Shown: positions 1 to 7,985 of the stretch, piece after piece
How the letters are laid out: the number at the start of each line of letters is the position of its first letter
Position numbering within the stretch: position 1 is the stretch's first letter
Source of the DNA: Porphyromonas endodontalis ATCC 35406
GTDB taxonomy: Bacteria; Bacteroidota; Bacteroidia; Bacteroidales; Porphyromonadaceae
Length of the DNA: 64,000 nucleotides
Direction of reading: 5' to 3'
NCBI RefSeq assembly: GCF_000174815.1
Contig: NZ_ACNN01000007.1
Location: 1-64,000, forward strand
The notes under the pieces: generated by a model
Databases searched by the model: none
Seen by the model: only the letters and a program-made list of their open reading frames with translations
Told to the model about the DNA's origin: nothing
Made by a program: the position numbers and the translations under genes

Positions 1-3
1 TGG

Positions 4-43
4 GAGAACCCTTGAGCAAGTATGCTTGGGGGTTCTCTTTTTT
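4..43 (+). terminator. Rho-independent terminator of an upstream gene
   Basis: An 8-bp stem (GAGAACCC at 4-11, GGGTTCTC at 30-37) with an inner AGCA/TGCT pairing is followed by a T-run at 38-43. It would end a plus-strand transcript entering from outside the window. Confidence 0.85.
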
Positions 44-560
44 GTATGAAGGAGAGCCTTTTAGAACTTAGAGGGATAGGCGTAGAGAGGGGATGTTCGA
101 GCGAAGAGCTTGGGGATCCCTTTTTCGTTTTTGTGCCTTTCGTAGAGGGCCCTTAGCCCTGTGGGGGCGGGTAGTCTCCTCCCCATCCAATGAGGAAACT
201 CCCGGTGTCGTGTACTTCGGGTCGCTAAGGGGACTCACCTCCATTGTAAAAGAGGAGACTGAGGCATTCCTAATACAACGAAGGGAAAAAGGGAACTCTT
301 GATAAAATAAAGAACAAGGCTAAGTAGTAATTAAAGGTCCGATTCTGTACTCGGTTGCTTCTTTATCACTTCTTAGCTCTTGTGTCTGTACCACGAAGGT
401 AATAATAAACTACTAGACAAAAAGAAGATAGTGATGGCTCTGGCTTGAGGGCTACTCTCTTGATTGTGCAAGAGGCTACTCATGCTTTCTTGATGGTATC
501 TAGGGGCGATATGCGGGAATTTGGGGGATAGTAGGGCGGTTGAAGGTGGAGGAAGTAGGT
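44..560. other. Non-coding stretch, nothing recognised
   Basis: No reading frame here looks like a protein. The only open frame (93-302) gives an Arg/Ser-rich 69-residue peptide with no recognisable pattern and no promoter. I see no tRNA, rRNA or clear repeat. Confidence 0.5.
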
Positions 561-578
561 AACATAGAGAAAAAAGGG

Positions 579-610
579 GCTGACTTCAGCGGATGGAGTC
601 AGCTCTTTTT
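579..610. terminator. Terminator-like hairpin, possibly bidirectional
   Basis: A 7-bp stem GCTGACT (579-585) / AGTCAGC (597-603). T-rich tracts follow on both strands: TCTTTTT at 604-610 on plus, and CCCCTTTTTT on minus. It is the likely 3' end of the longer form of the minus-strand RNA. Confidence 0.6.
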
Positions 611-709
611 GCTTATCCCGAAAAGACTTCAAGTGTTGAATCCGAATCCAAAGACAACGTCGAAAACATTCGGATATAAGAGGGCGGTATAGAATCGGAG
701 AGTTTATCT

Positions 710-750
710 AAAAAGCAAAAGACCAACACCTTCTGGAGAAAGTATCGGCC
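710..750 (-). terminator. Strong hairpin plus U-run inside or ending the candidate sRNA
   Basis: On the minus strand GGCCGATACTTT pairs with AAGGTGTTGGTC across a six-base loop, with several G-U pairs, and TTTTGCTTTTT follows. This is the form of an intrinsic terminator and would give a transcript of about 88 nt. Confidence 0.6.
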
Positions 751-801
751 TCTGTGTCGAAGAATAGCGGCATTACCCGGTTAATCCTCACCACAAAAGT
801 A

Positions 802-832
802 GCAAAACTATTCGGTGTGTAGGACTAATCAA
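802..832 (-). promoter_or_regulatory. Bacteroidota consensus promoter for the candidate sRNA
   Basis: Reading leftward: TTG (832-830), 19 bp, then TAGTTTTGC (810-802). This matches TTG-N19-21-TAnnTTTGY, recognised by the main Bacteroidota sigma factor. A second -7-like element (TACTTTTGT) sits directly downstream at 801-793. Confidence 0.7.
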
Positions 833-1200
833 TATGAGGTAAAGGAGCTCTAGGCTAAGGAAGTCTCTTATGGGGAGTCTCGGCATACTTTTTCCTCCAT
901 GGCTAACTAAGAGGAGAGCATGCCTAGAGGGGGTATGCCCCCGTCCCTTTCCTAGCTTCGCAGCGACTTCTTCGATTGCTGTCAGCCAATTAGGTGGAGA
1001 GAACAGGCTGAAAACGCCTCTGTGTATTGCGTGATTTCCCGAAGATTCTTGCCCTACTTCCTCGGAGTTTTAGGTCTATTCCGAAACTGATTTCACCCTC
1101 TTTGATAGAACAATAGTGTCAGGCGTTTTTAGAGGAATCCGTTCTGTTTTTATCGTTTACTTTGGGTTCTTATATTGAGCTTCGTTTGTGAAGAAAGGTG
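833..1200. other. Non-coding stretch upstream of the ClbS/DfsB-like gene
   Basis: No supported gene. A local hairpin-forming stretch (GGGGGTATGCCCCC near 920-935) is visible but has no T-run. The rest is unremarkable. Confidence 0.4.
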
Positions 1201-1209
1201 TATTTTTGC
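1201..1209 (+). promoter_or_regulatory. -7 element upstream of the ClbS/DfsB-like gene
   Basis: TATTTTTGC fits TAnnTTTGY and lies 43 bp before the ATG at 1252. The nearest upstream TTG (1175-1177) is 23 bp away, so the -33 element is weak. Confidence 0.5.
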
Positions 1210-1251
1210 CCTCAGTAGCATTCTAACAAATAAAAATCGTAGGAGAAAATT

Positions 1252-1758
1252 ATGGCACGAGCAACAACCAAGGCGGATTTGATAGCATCTGCTAATGGAC
1301 AATTCGATAAAATGTGGAAACTTATTGATGGAATGGATAAGGGACTACAAGAAGCAACATTTGCAGAGGAAATGACAACAATGGGCAAGGAAGCGCATTG
1401 GAGCAGGGATAAAAATTTGCGAGACATCCTTATTCATTTATACGAATGGCATCAGTTGTTATTGAATTGGATAAAATCTAATCAAGGCGGTGAGCGCAAA
1501 CCTTTTCTGCCAGAACCGTATAATTGGAAGACATATCCGGAGATGAATGTCGGTTTTTGGAAGAAGCACCAAAGCACACCACTTGTAGAGGCGAAGAAAA
1601 TGGTGAGAGAAAGTCATCAAGATGTGATGACCATAATTGAGACACTCTCCAACGATGAACTCTTTGCTAAAGGAGCCTTTGAGTGGACGGGAACCTCTCC
1701 TCTCGGTTCCTACTGTGTCTCGGCAACTGCAAGCCATTCCATTACGACTGGGCTATGA
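1252..1758 (+). CDS. ClbS/DfsB-like four-helix protein with frameshifted C-terminus
   Basis: The 168-residue protein resembles the ClbS/DfsB (DUF1706) family: an opening helix ATTKADLIASANGQFDKMWK, a central LIHLYEWHQLLLNWI segment, and the conserved tail FEWTGTSPLGSYCVSATASH. ClbS hydrolyses the colibactin warhead; most relatives have no known substrate. The reading frame breaks right after the tail motif. The sequence has five extra bases at 1738-1742 (near-duplicate CATTC/CATTA), so the protein ends SITTGL. Dropping five bases restores HYDWAMKKIKVHIR and runs on to a stop at 1794-1796, which is what the family should have. Most of the fold is intact, so it may still be partly functional. 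The gene is AT-richer than the core genes and is followed by another accessory gene. Confidence 0.75.
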   Translation: MARATTKADLIASANGQFDKMWKLIDGMDKGLQEATFAEEMTTMGKEAHWSRDKNLRDILIHLYEWHQLLLNWIKSNQGGERKPFLPEPYNWKTYPEMNVGFWKKHQSTPLVEAKKMVRESHQDVMTIIETLSNDELFAKGAFEWTGTSPLGSYCVSATASHSITTGL

Positions 1759-1817
1759 AGAAGATAAAAGTGCATATCAGGACAATCCTAATGTGAATTT
1801 TTAACGCAAGGTGTGAG

Positions 1818-2336
1818 ATGGGAGATTTAGATCAAGGAATAGCAACTTTGGTAGCAGCTATAATTGCGGCTATAATTTCGATTGTTATTGGAGGATTTAA
1901 TATTCGGATGACTTTATATCAGTCAAAAAAGAAGGATTTTGTCAGTACAATAACAAATGCTCGGAAAGAATATATGGCGGAACTCCGTAAAGCTGTTGCT
2001 GATTTTTGTGCGGCTGCAGTTGCTGAAAGCAATGATAGCCTAAATCTGATAAGATTGTCATTTCATTTGAAAATGCTTATGAATCCTATTGACTATCCTG
2101 AGACTTGGGATGGAGAGGCTATTCAGATGATTGATAAAATCATTCTAGAGGAAGATAAAAGGGATAATATTTCTCAATTCGTAGTATTGATGCAGGCATG
2201 GCTTGCTCTTGAATGGAAAGGAATGACTATTGAGGGAGAAAAAGGGATTCTGACCGAAGAGGAAAAAGAAGACCTAAGGGATGAGGCTTATTGGAATCTC
2301 GAGAATTATAGAAAGCTCAAGGTGGATAAAAAGTAA
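1818..2336 (+). CDS. Unrecognised membrane-anchored protein, 172 aa
   Basis: I do not recognise the family with confidence. Residues 9-28 (roughly IATLVAAIIAAIISIVIGG) form one N-terminal membrane segment. A basic stretch (QSKKK) follows, then a mostly helical, charged cytoplasmic part that begins ITNARKEYMAELRKAV. The layout (TM, then a helix with R-x-x-x-x-x-LR spacing) resembles small membrane proteins common in accessory islands, but this is only a resemblance. It starts 59 bp after the ClbS/DfsB-like stop, on the same strand, and is probably co-transcribed. Base composition is AT-richer than ychF downstream. Confidence 0.6.
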   Translation: MGDLDQGIATLVAAIIAAIISIVIGGFNIRMTLYQSKKKDFVSTITNARKEYMAELRKAVADFCAAAVAESNDSLNLIRLSFHLKMLMNPIDYPETWDGEAIQMIDKIILEEDKRDNISQFVVLMQAWLALEWKGMTIEGEKGILTEEEKEDLRDEAYWNLENYRKLKVDKK

Positions 2337-2554
2337 TAAATTGACATGTAGAAATCTGACATTGTACGTATCCCAGCAACACTACCTATTGCGATTCCCC
2401 CATTGACTTGCACTGGCTTGATGGCATATGAGTGGATGATACACTTTGGGGATGAAAGCATTTTGAAAGACATTTTACAATCAATGGTCAGGCTTCTCAA
2501 TAGGAAAGGGAAGCCTGATTCTTTTGTAGAGAAGGGACTGTGGAGCGGAGGTGC
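2337..2554. other. Intergenic stretch at the edge of the accessory patch
   Basis: Open frames exist on both strands but none looks like a protein. One of them (2403-2663, plus) contains the ychF promoter and overlaps the ychF start in another frame. Apart from the terminator at 2488-2526 I see nothing here. Confidence 0.5.
2488..2526 (+). terminator. Rho-independent terminator
   Basis: A perfect 9-bp stem TCAGGCTTC (2488-2496) / GAAGCCTGA (2510-2518) followed by TTCTTTTG. It ends the transcript of the two accessory genes and isolates them from ychF. Confidence 0.85.
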
Positions 2555-2587
2555 TTTGGGTATTTGGCGGAATGGCAGTACCTTTGT
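2555..2587 (+). promoter_or_regulatory. Consensus promoter of ychF
   Basis: TTTG (2555-2558), 20 bp, TACCTTTGT (2579-2587): a full match to the Bacteroidota promoter. The expected transcription start is about 25-30 bp before the ATG at 2620, which supports that start codon. Confidence 0.8.
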
Positions 2588-2619
2588 TGCCAATAAGAGT
2601 GCGATTAATACAATAACGA

Positions 2620-3723
2620 ATGTCACTACAATGCGGAATCGTTGGGCTGCCCAACGTCGGTAAGTCTACCCTTTTCAATTGTCTTTCTAATGCCAAGGCA
2701 CAATCTGCCAACTTCCCATTCTGTACAATAGAGCCCAATGTGGGCGTTATCACGGTGCCCGATGAGCGCCTCAACGCGCTCGCCGAGATCGATCATCCCA
2801 AGCGTTTGATCCCAGCCACGGTGGAGATTGTGGATATTGCCGGTCTCGTAAAAGGAGCAAGCAAAGGCGAAGGTCTGGGGAATAAGTTCTTAGGGAATAT
2901 CCGAGAGACAGATGCTATCCTGCATGTGTTGCGTTGTTTTGACGACGATAATATTACCCATGTAGATGGCTCGGTAAACCCTCTAAGAGATAAGGAGATT
3001 ATCGATACCGAGTTGCAGCTCAAGGATTTGGAGACGGTGGAGAGCCGTTTGGCCAAGCTTGAGAAGCAGGCGAAGACCGGGGGCGATAAGCAAGCGGCGC
3101 TGGTCGTTTCAGTACTCCAAGCCTACAAGGAGGCTCTAGGGAAGGGATTAAACGCTCGCACGGTACACTTCGAGAAGAAAGAGGAGCAAGAGGCAGCTCA
3201 TGATCTCTTCCTCCTAACGGCAAAACCTGTGCTCTATGTTTGTAATGTAGACGAAGCCTCTGCCGTAAATGGGAATGCTTATGTAGAGCAGGTGCGTGAG
3301 GCTGTTGCCAGTGAGGGTGCCGGTATTCTTATCGTGGCAGCCAAGATCGAAAGCGAGATCGCCGAACTGGAGACTTACGAAGAAAGACAAATGTTTTTGG
3401 AAGAAATAGGCTTGGAAGAGAGCGGTGTGAATCGGCTTATCCGAGCTGCTTACGCCCTTCTGAATTTGGAGACTTACTTCACTTCCGGTGCAGACGAAAC
3501 CCGTGCATGGACTTTTGTCAAGGGAAGTAAAGCTCCTCAATGCGCCGGCATTATTCATACCGACTTTGAGAAAGGTTTTATCCGAGCTGAGGTGATCAAG
3601 TATGACGATTACATTGCTTTGGGTAGCGAGGCTGCTGTAAAAGAGGCCGGCAAGATGAGTGTGGAAGGGAAGGAATATGTGGTGCAAGATGGGGATATAA
3701 TGCACTTCCGCTTCAATGTCTGA
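2620..3723 (+). CDS. ychF: Redox-regulated ribosome-binding ATPase YchF (Obg family)
   Basis: A 367-residue protein of the usual family length. It opens with MSLQCGIVGLPNVGKST (P-loop around residues 8-16), has the DIAG switch II motif, a coiled central region rich in KxxK/E, and a C-terminal TGS domain ending in the conserved QDGDIMHFRFNV. YchF is a translation-associated ATPase, unusual among Obg-family proteins in preferring ATP over GTP. The start is fixed by the consensus promoter just upstream and by homologous N-termini. The stop overlaps the next gene by 8 bp, so the two are translationally coupled. Confidence 0.97.
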   Translation: MSLQCGIVGLPNVGKSTLFNCLSNAKAQSANFPFCTIEPNVGVITVPDERLNALAEIDHPKRLIPATVEIVDIAGLVKGASKGEGLGNKFLGNIRETDAILHVLRCFDDDNITHVDGSVNPLRDKEIIDTELQLKDLETVESRLAKLEKQAKTGGDKQAALVVSVLQAYKEALGKGLNARTVHFEKKEEQEAAHDLFLLTAKPVLYVCNVDEASAVNGNAYVEQVREAVASEGAGILIVAAKIESEIAELETYEERQMFLEEIGLEESGVNRLIRAAYALLNLETYFTSGADETRAWTFVKGSKAPQCAGIIHTDFEKGFIRAEVIKYDDYIALGSEAAVKEAGKMSVEGKEYVVQDGDIMHFRFNV

Positions 3724-4330
3724 GGGGAGAGACCTTTATCACCAATTCGGTATCGCTCAGAGCGAAGCCGAGCAGCGAGCTTTGGATGGGCAGCTCTTTT
3801 CTGCCTCTCAAGATCCCTGGCTTCGGGATGCCTACTATCGGGCACGTGCTTTGTGCCACAGATACAATCAATTGCCCCTCACTCCCGAGAATGAGCGGGA
3901 GCACACGGAGATTGCGCAGGAGCTTTTCGCTCATGTTGGTAGGGGAAGTCGGCTTATTGCCCCTATTTTTGTGGATTATGGCATTCACGTTTCTATCGGA
4001 GAGGATACGTTTATCAACACCGATGTAATCTTTTTAGACTCTGCTACCATCACAATTGGCAGTCGAGTACTCATTGCTCCTCGCGTTGGATTTTACACTC
4101 CGCAGCATCCCATAGAGCCGGAGGAGCGGGCTAAAGGTGGGGAATATGCTTACCCTATTGTGGTAGAAGATGATGTGTGGATCGGGGCAGGAGCTTCCAT
4201 CCTTTCGGGAGTAACCATCGGTAGAGGAAGCATTGTGGCTGCAGGTAGTGTGGTGGTGCGTAGCGTGCCTCCCCGTACGACTGTTGCAGGATGCCCTGCG
4301 CAGATTATTCGGAGAATAGGGGAGGAGTAG
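3716..4330 (+). CDS. Sugar O-acetyltransferase, maltose/galactoside acetyltransferase type
   Basis: 204 residues. An N-terminal helical Maa-type cap (about 1-60) is followed by a left-handed beta-helix of hexapeptide repeats (IGEDTFINTDVIFLD..., IGAGASILSGVTIGRGSIVAAGSVV). The catalytic His is H131 in YTPQHPIEPEER, and the C-terminus VAGCPAQIIRRI is typical. It transfers acetyl from acetyl-CoA to a sugar hydroxyl; the physiological acceptor is unknown, and detoxifying or cell-wall roles are possible. Its start codon lies inside the end of ychF, implying one operon. Confidence 0.9.
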   Translation: MSEGRDLYHQFGIAQSEAEQRALDGQLFSASQDPWLRDAYYRARALCHRYNQLPLTPENEREHTEIAQELFAHVGRGSRLIAPIFVDYGIHVSIGEDTFINTDVIFLDSATITIGSRVLIAPRVGFYTPQHPIEPEERAKGGEYAYPIVVEDDVWIGAGASILSGVTIGRGSIVAAGSVVVRSVPPRTTVAGCPAQIIRRIGEE

Positions 4331-4343
4331 CACGATTTTGCAT

Positions 4344-4352
4344 TACCTTTGC
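4344..4352 (+). promoter_or_regulatory. -7 element of the asparaginase gene
   Basis: TACCTTTGC fits TAnnTTTGY and lies 31 bp before the ATG at 4383. It lies after the upstream in-frame ATG at 4338, so that ATG would not be on the mRNA. No good TTG was found at -33. Confidence 0.5.
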
Positions 4353-4382
4353 AAACGTTATACTTGTACACAATACTATCTG

Positions 4383-5444
4383 ATGGAAAAAGTCGCACCT
4401 ACTGCTACCACTCCTCGCGTCTTACTCATATATACGGGAGGCACCATTGGCATGATCGAAGACCCTGCTACGGGGGCACTTCGCGCATTTAACTTTACAT
4501 ATCTACAAGACCATATCCCTGAGCTACAGCGGCTGGGGTTCGAGATCTCTTCCATTCAATTCGATCCCCCCATTGATTCTGCTGCGATTACGGTGGATCT
4601 GTGGATTCGCCTTGCTCATACTATCGGGGAGAATTACGATAAGTACGATGGATTTGTGGTGCTACACGGCACTGATACCATGGCGTATACCGCTTCGGCG
4701 TTGAGTTTTTTGCTTAGAGGAATTGCCAAACCGGTGGTATTTACCGGAAGTCAGTTACCTGTGGGGCGTCTGCGTACCGATGGTAAGGAAAATTTAATAA
4801 CAGCCTTACAAATTGCTGCAGAACGTCAGGCTGATGGGCGAGCCATGGTACCTGAAGTGTGCATTTTCTTTGACAAATATCTCCTCAGAGCCAATCGAAC
4901 AATCAAATGTAGTGCCGATCAGTTTGAGGCTTTTGCTAGTAACAATTATCCCCATTTGGCGTACGCAGGTATTCATATTCGCTATAACGAAAAGCATATC
5001 TATCGCACACCCGAGGGCGAAAAGGCTGATTTAGAGGTTTCTACTCGTATTGATCCCCATGTGTGCGTGCTCAAGATATTCCCCGGTATTACTCCGGAAG
5101 TGGTGCAGGCTGTGCTCTCCATCCCTACGTTGCGAGGCGTAGTGCTTGAGACCTATGGTAGCGGTAATGCCCCCACAGACGACTGGTTTATTGAGGCGTT
5201 GGCTGATGCCGTAAAGCGAGGGATTGTGATTGTAAACGTTACGCAATGCGAATCCGGAAAGGTAGAAATGGGTCGCTATGATACGGGGATTCGCCTTGGG
5301 CAAGTAGGGGTTGTTTCGGGTTTTGATATGACCACGGAGAGTGCCATTACAAAGTTGATGTACCTCCTAGGTAAGGGGCTTTCTCCTCAAGAGGTGGGGG
5401 TAGAGATGCAGCTATCGATCTGTGGAGAACTCACCCAAAACTGA
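4383..5444 (+). CDS. ansA: L-asparaginase, type I (cytoplasmic)
   Basis: 353 residues from the chosen ATG. The first catalytic triad is in LLIYTGGTIGMIE (Thr of TGGT). The second is HGTDTMAYTASALSF with its Thr-Asp pair. The AnsA-type C-terminal domain follows, with ETYGSGNAP and NVTQCESGKV. There is no signal peptide, so it acts in the cytoplasm, converting asparagine to aspartate and ammonia; aspartate can feed fumarate and succinate formation in this lifestyle. The start at 4383 is preferred to 4338 because a -7 promoter element lies between them and because the extension is not protein-like. The next gene begins 30 bp downstream. Confidence 0.93.
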   Translation: MEKVAPTATTPRVLLIYTGGTIGMIEDPATGALRAFNFTYLQDHIPELQRLGFEISSIQFDPPIDSAAITVDLWIRLAHTIGENYDKYDGFVVLHGTDTMAYTASALSFLLRGIAKPVVFTGSQLPVGRLRTDGKENLITALQIAAERQADGRAMVPEVCIFFDKYLLRANRTIKCSADQFEAFASNNYPHLAYAGIHIRYNEKHIYRTPEGEKADLEVSTRIDPHVCVLKIFPGITPEVVQAVLSIPTLRGVVLETYGSGNAPTDDWFIEALADAVKRGIVIVNVTQCESGKVEMGRYDTGIRLGQVGVVSGFDMTTESAITKLMYLLGKGLSPQEVGVEMQLSICGELTQN

Positions 5445-5474
5445 AACTTAAACTGACTCTAGGGGTTCTTGCGG

Positions 5475-6281
5475 ATGGTGCAGTTTATGTGTCTTGCCAG
5501 TGGTAGCAGTGGCAACTGTTACTACCTTTCCTCAGGGGAGGGGGGCTTGCTCATAGATGCCGGTATTCCGACTCGAACCATAGCTCGGGCGTTGGCCTTT
5601 CAGGGGATCCCTATTGAGGGGCATATCATGGGGGTTTTGGTCACCCATGAGCATGCTGATCACATTAAAGGACTTAGCGCCTTGGCATTGCAGTATCATC
5701 TCCCTGTTTATACGACAGGGACGATTCAGCAGGCAATTGATTCCCTTCGTTACTACAAAAAGATGGAGGGATTGCCTCGTCCGACTGTGGAAGTAGGCGA
5801 GGCTTTTTGCTTGGCGGGATTTGAAATAGTACCTTTTAATGTGCCGCACGATAGTACAGAAAATGTGGGCTATTACTTTCGGCGAGGCGATTTCTCCCTC
5901 ACGCTGGCTACCGATGTGGGGCATGTTACCGCAGAGGTGCACCGCTATGCGGCATTGCCTCGACACCTGATACTTGAGGCGAATTACGACCCTGAAATGC
6001 TCTGGCGGGGGCGTTACCCTCAATACCTCAAAGAGCGTGTGTCCGGAGGCAATGGGCACCTTAGTAACCTGGAAAGTGCGGAGTTTTTGTGCGATGTTTA
6101 CCATCCCGAGCTAGAGCGTGTTTGGCTTTGTCATTTGAGTCGGGAGAACAATCATCCCGAGCTTTGTCGCAAGACTTTTGAGGACGTTTTGTTCCGCCGT
6201 GGAATCATCCCGCCTTCCCATTTTGTTTTAGAACCGCTCAAGCGTTCTACCCCAAGTCCTTTATATACTCTTGCCGACTGA
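5475..6281 (+). CDS. Metallo-beta-lactamase-fold hydrolase, WalJ/YycJ family
   Basis: 268 residues. The N-terminus FMCLASGSSGNCYYL is the family hallmark. The metal site VTHEHADHIKGL supplies the HxHxDH ligands, and further ligands come from VPHDSTENVGYYF, LATDVGHV and the late CHLSRENNH segment. The family is related to RNase Z and exonuclease-type hydrolases; its substrate in Bacteroidota is not established. The start was taken at ATG 5475; a TTG two codons earlier and an ATG at 5487 are alternatives. It lies 30 bp after ansA on the same strand, probably the same transcript. Confidence 0.9.
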   Translation: MVQFMCLASGSSGNCYYLSSGEGGLLIDAGIPTRTIARALAFQGIPIEGHIMGVLVTHEHADHIKGLSALALQYHLPVYTTGTIQQAIDSLRYYKKMEGLPRPTVEVGEAFCLAGFEIVPFNVPHDSTENVGYYFRRGDFSLTLATDVGHVTAEVHRYAALPRHLILEANYDPEMLWRGRYPQYLKERVSGGNGHLSNLESAEFLCDVYHPELERVWLCHLSRENNHPELCRKTFEDVLFRRGIIPPSHFVLEPLKRSTPSPLYTLAD

Positions 6282-6510
6282 GGAAAAAGGGGTTTCTCTT
6301 TCATCCTTTTCTTCTCTCCCCTCTGAGAGAGCTTTTCATGTTTCTATGTGCTGAGTTTGGTGTCGTAGGGGTATCTATTTGGCGTTTTGTTTACACTTTT
6401 TGTGTCCCAGTGTTTTCTTTCTCCCCTTCGAGTGCACTTTGTGGTTGTTGAGACTCCCCTTGGTGCGTTGTTGAAAAACGATTCGGATTGATTTTTCTCC
6501 TATTCCTGAG

Positions 6511-6542
6511 TTGCTTTGTGTGGATAATATGCCTATCTTTGT
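6511..6542 (+). promoter_or_regulatory. Consensus promoter of gdhA
   Basis: TTG (6511-6513), 20 bp, TATCTTTGT (6534-6542). The transcription start would lie about 25 bp before ATG 6574, which rules out the in-frame TTG at 6511 as the start codon. Confidence 0.8.
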
Positions 6543-6573
6543 GGGCAGAAACTTCATTATTATTTTGTTTGCT

Positions 6574-7911
6574 ATGAAGACAAATGAGATTCTCGCCCAA
6601 TTGGAGGCTAAGCACCCGGGCGAAAAAGAATTCCTCCAAGCAGTTAAAGAGGTTCTCCTCTCAATCGAGGATGTGTACAATCAACATCCCGAATTCGAAA
6701 AGTATGGCATCATCGAACGTATCGTTGAGCCAGACCGTATTTTCACGTTCCGTGTGCCCTGGACAGACGACGCCGGTAAGGTACATGTAAACATCGGTTA
6801 CCGCGTACAATTCAACAACGCAATTGGCCCGTACAAGGGTGGTATCCGTTTCCATCACACCGTGAACCTCTCAATCTTGAAGTTCCTCGGTTTTGAGCAG
6901 ACATTCAAAAACGCTCTTACTACACTTCCTATGGGTGGTGGTAAGGGAGGTTCTGACTTCTCTCCTAAGGGTCGTACCGACGCTGAAATCATGCGTTTCT
7001 GCCAAAGCTTCATGACCGAATTGTGGCGCAACATTGGCCCCGATACTGACATCCCCGCTGGTGACATCGGTGTAGGTGGTCGCGAAGTTGGTTACATGTT
7101 TGGTATGTACAAGAAACTCGCTCGTGAGCACACAGGTACGATGACCGGTAAGGGCTTCGAATTCGGTGGTTCACGTCTTCGTCCTGAGTCTACCGGCTTT
7201 GGTGCTGTTTACTTTGTACAAAACATGTGTAAGGAAAACGGTATCGACTATAAGGGCAAGACACTTGCTATCTCTGGATTCGGTAACGTATCTTGGGGTG
7301 TAGCTCGTAAGGCTACTGAACTTGGTATCAAGGTTGTTACTATCTCTGGTCCTGACGGTTATGTTTACGACCCCGATGGTATCAATACGGAAGAAAAGTT
7401 CCAATGCATGCTCGACCTTCGTGCTAGCGGTAACGACGTTGTTGCTGACTATGTGAAGAAGTTCCCCAATGCACAGTTCTTCGCTGGTAAGAAGCCTTGG
7501 ATCCAAAAGGTAGACTTCGCAATGCCTTGTGCTACACAAAACGAAATGAACGAAGAAGATGCAAAGGCACTTGTTGCTAACGGCGTAACGCTCGTTGCTG
7601 AAACTTCTAACATGGGTTGTACCGCAGAAGCTAGCGAATACTATGTTGCTAAGAAGGTAATCTTCGCTCCTGGTAAGGCTGTAAACGCCGGTGGTGTATC
7701 TTGTTCAGGTCTCGAAATGACTCAGAACGCAGCTCACCTCTCTTGGAGCAACGAAGAAGTTGATAAGTGGCTCCACCAGATCATGCAAGACATCCACACA
7801 CAATGTGTTGAGTATGGTCGCGAAGGTAACTACATCAACTATGTTAAGGGCGCAAACATTGCCGGCTTCATGAAGGTGGCTAAGGCAATGGTTGGTCAAG
7901 GCATTTGCTGA
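6574..7911 (+). CDS. gdhA: NAD(P)-dependent glutamate dehydrogenase (hexameric)
   Basis: 445 residues, the standard length for the small hexameric class. The glutamate site includes GPYKGGIRFH and the catalytic lysine K124 in PMGGGKGGSDF. The Rossmann nucleotide motif is SGFGNVSWG. It links glutamate and 2-oxoglutarate, and the product can feed the KorAB enzyme encoded at 15194-18085. The start at 6574 is set by the strong promoter and by homologous N-termini. Codon use is strongly biased (GGT, CGT, AAC, TTC), as expected for a very highly expressed protein. The gene stands alone between its own promoter and terminator. Confidence 0.97.
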   Translation: MKTNEILAQLEAKHPGEKEFLQAVKEVLLSIEDVYNQHPEFEKYGIIERIVEPDRIFTFRVPWTDDAGKVHVNIGYRVQFNNAIGPYKGGIRFHHTVNLSILKFLGFEQTFKNALTTLPMGGGKGGSDFSPKGRTDAEIMRFCQSFMTELWRNIGPDTDIPAGDIGVGGREVGYMFGMYKKLAREHTGTMTGKGFEFGGSRLRPESTGFGAVYFVQNMCKENGIDYKGKTLAISGFGNVSWGVARKATELGIKVVTISGPDGYVYDPDGINTEEKFQCMLDLRASGNDVVADYVKKFPNAQFFAGKKPWIQKVDFAMPCATQNEMNEEDAKALVANGVTLVAETSNMGCTAEASEYYVAKKVIFAPGKAVNAGGVSCSGLEMTQNAAHLSWSNEEVDKWLHQIMQDIHTQCVEYGREGNYINYVKGANIAGFMKVAKAMVGQGIC

Positions 7912-7985
7912 TAAATAGACCTGCCTACATCCTATTTGCACTAGAAGAGACTAGTCGCTCTTAGCGTGCAGATGTAAAAGAATAG

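Larger units (their letters stand above)
570..797 (-). ncRNA. Candidate structured small RNA (family not identified)
   Basis: Seen in the sequence: a consensus Bacteroidota promoter fires leftward at 802-832. The RNA would start near 797. It contains a strong hairpin (RNA strand 750 to 721; 12-14 pairs counting G-U, loop around CUCCAG) followed at once by UUUUGCUUUUU (720-710). Further on are a perfect 8-bp stem (ATCCGAAT 675-668 with ATTCGGAT 647-640) and a second terminator-like hairpin (603-579) followed by a T-rich tail. If the first T-run terminates, the RNA is about 88 nt. If not, it is about 228 nt, and TTTTGCTT (720-713) can pair with AAGCAAAA (613-606) to close a separate domain. No open frame fills it. 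It is not tmRNA, and no SRP GGAAGCAG-type motif was seen. 6S RNA or a Bacteroidales-specific sRNA family are possible; I cannot decide. Confidence 0.55.

Noticed and set aside
93-302. Plus-strand ORF of 69 codons
   Set aside because: Arg/Ser-rich translation without family pattern, no promoter, and no neighbouring gene context.
577-603. Resemblance of GGGGCTGACT to the 5' end of tmRNA
   Set aside because: The bases belong to a terminator hairpin, and no tRNA-like 3' end or tag frame is present.
2403-2663. Plus-strand ORF overlapping ychF
   Set aside because: It contains the ychF promoter and a terminator and runs into ychF in another frame.
4338-4382. Upstream ATG for asparaginase
   Set aside because: A -7 promoter element lies between it and the conserved start at 4383.
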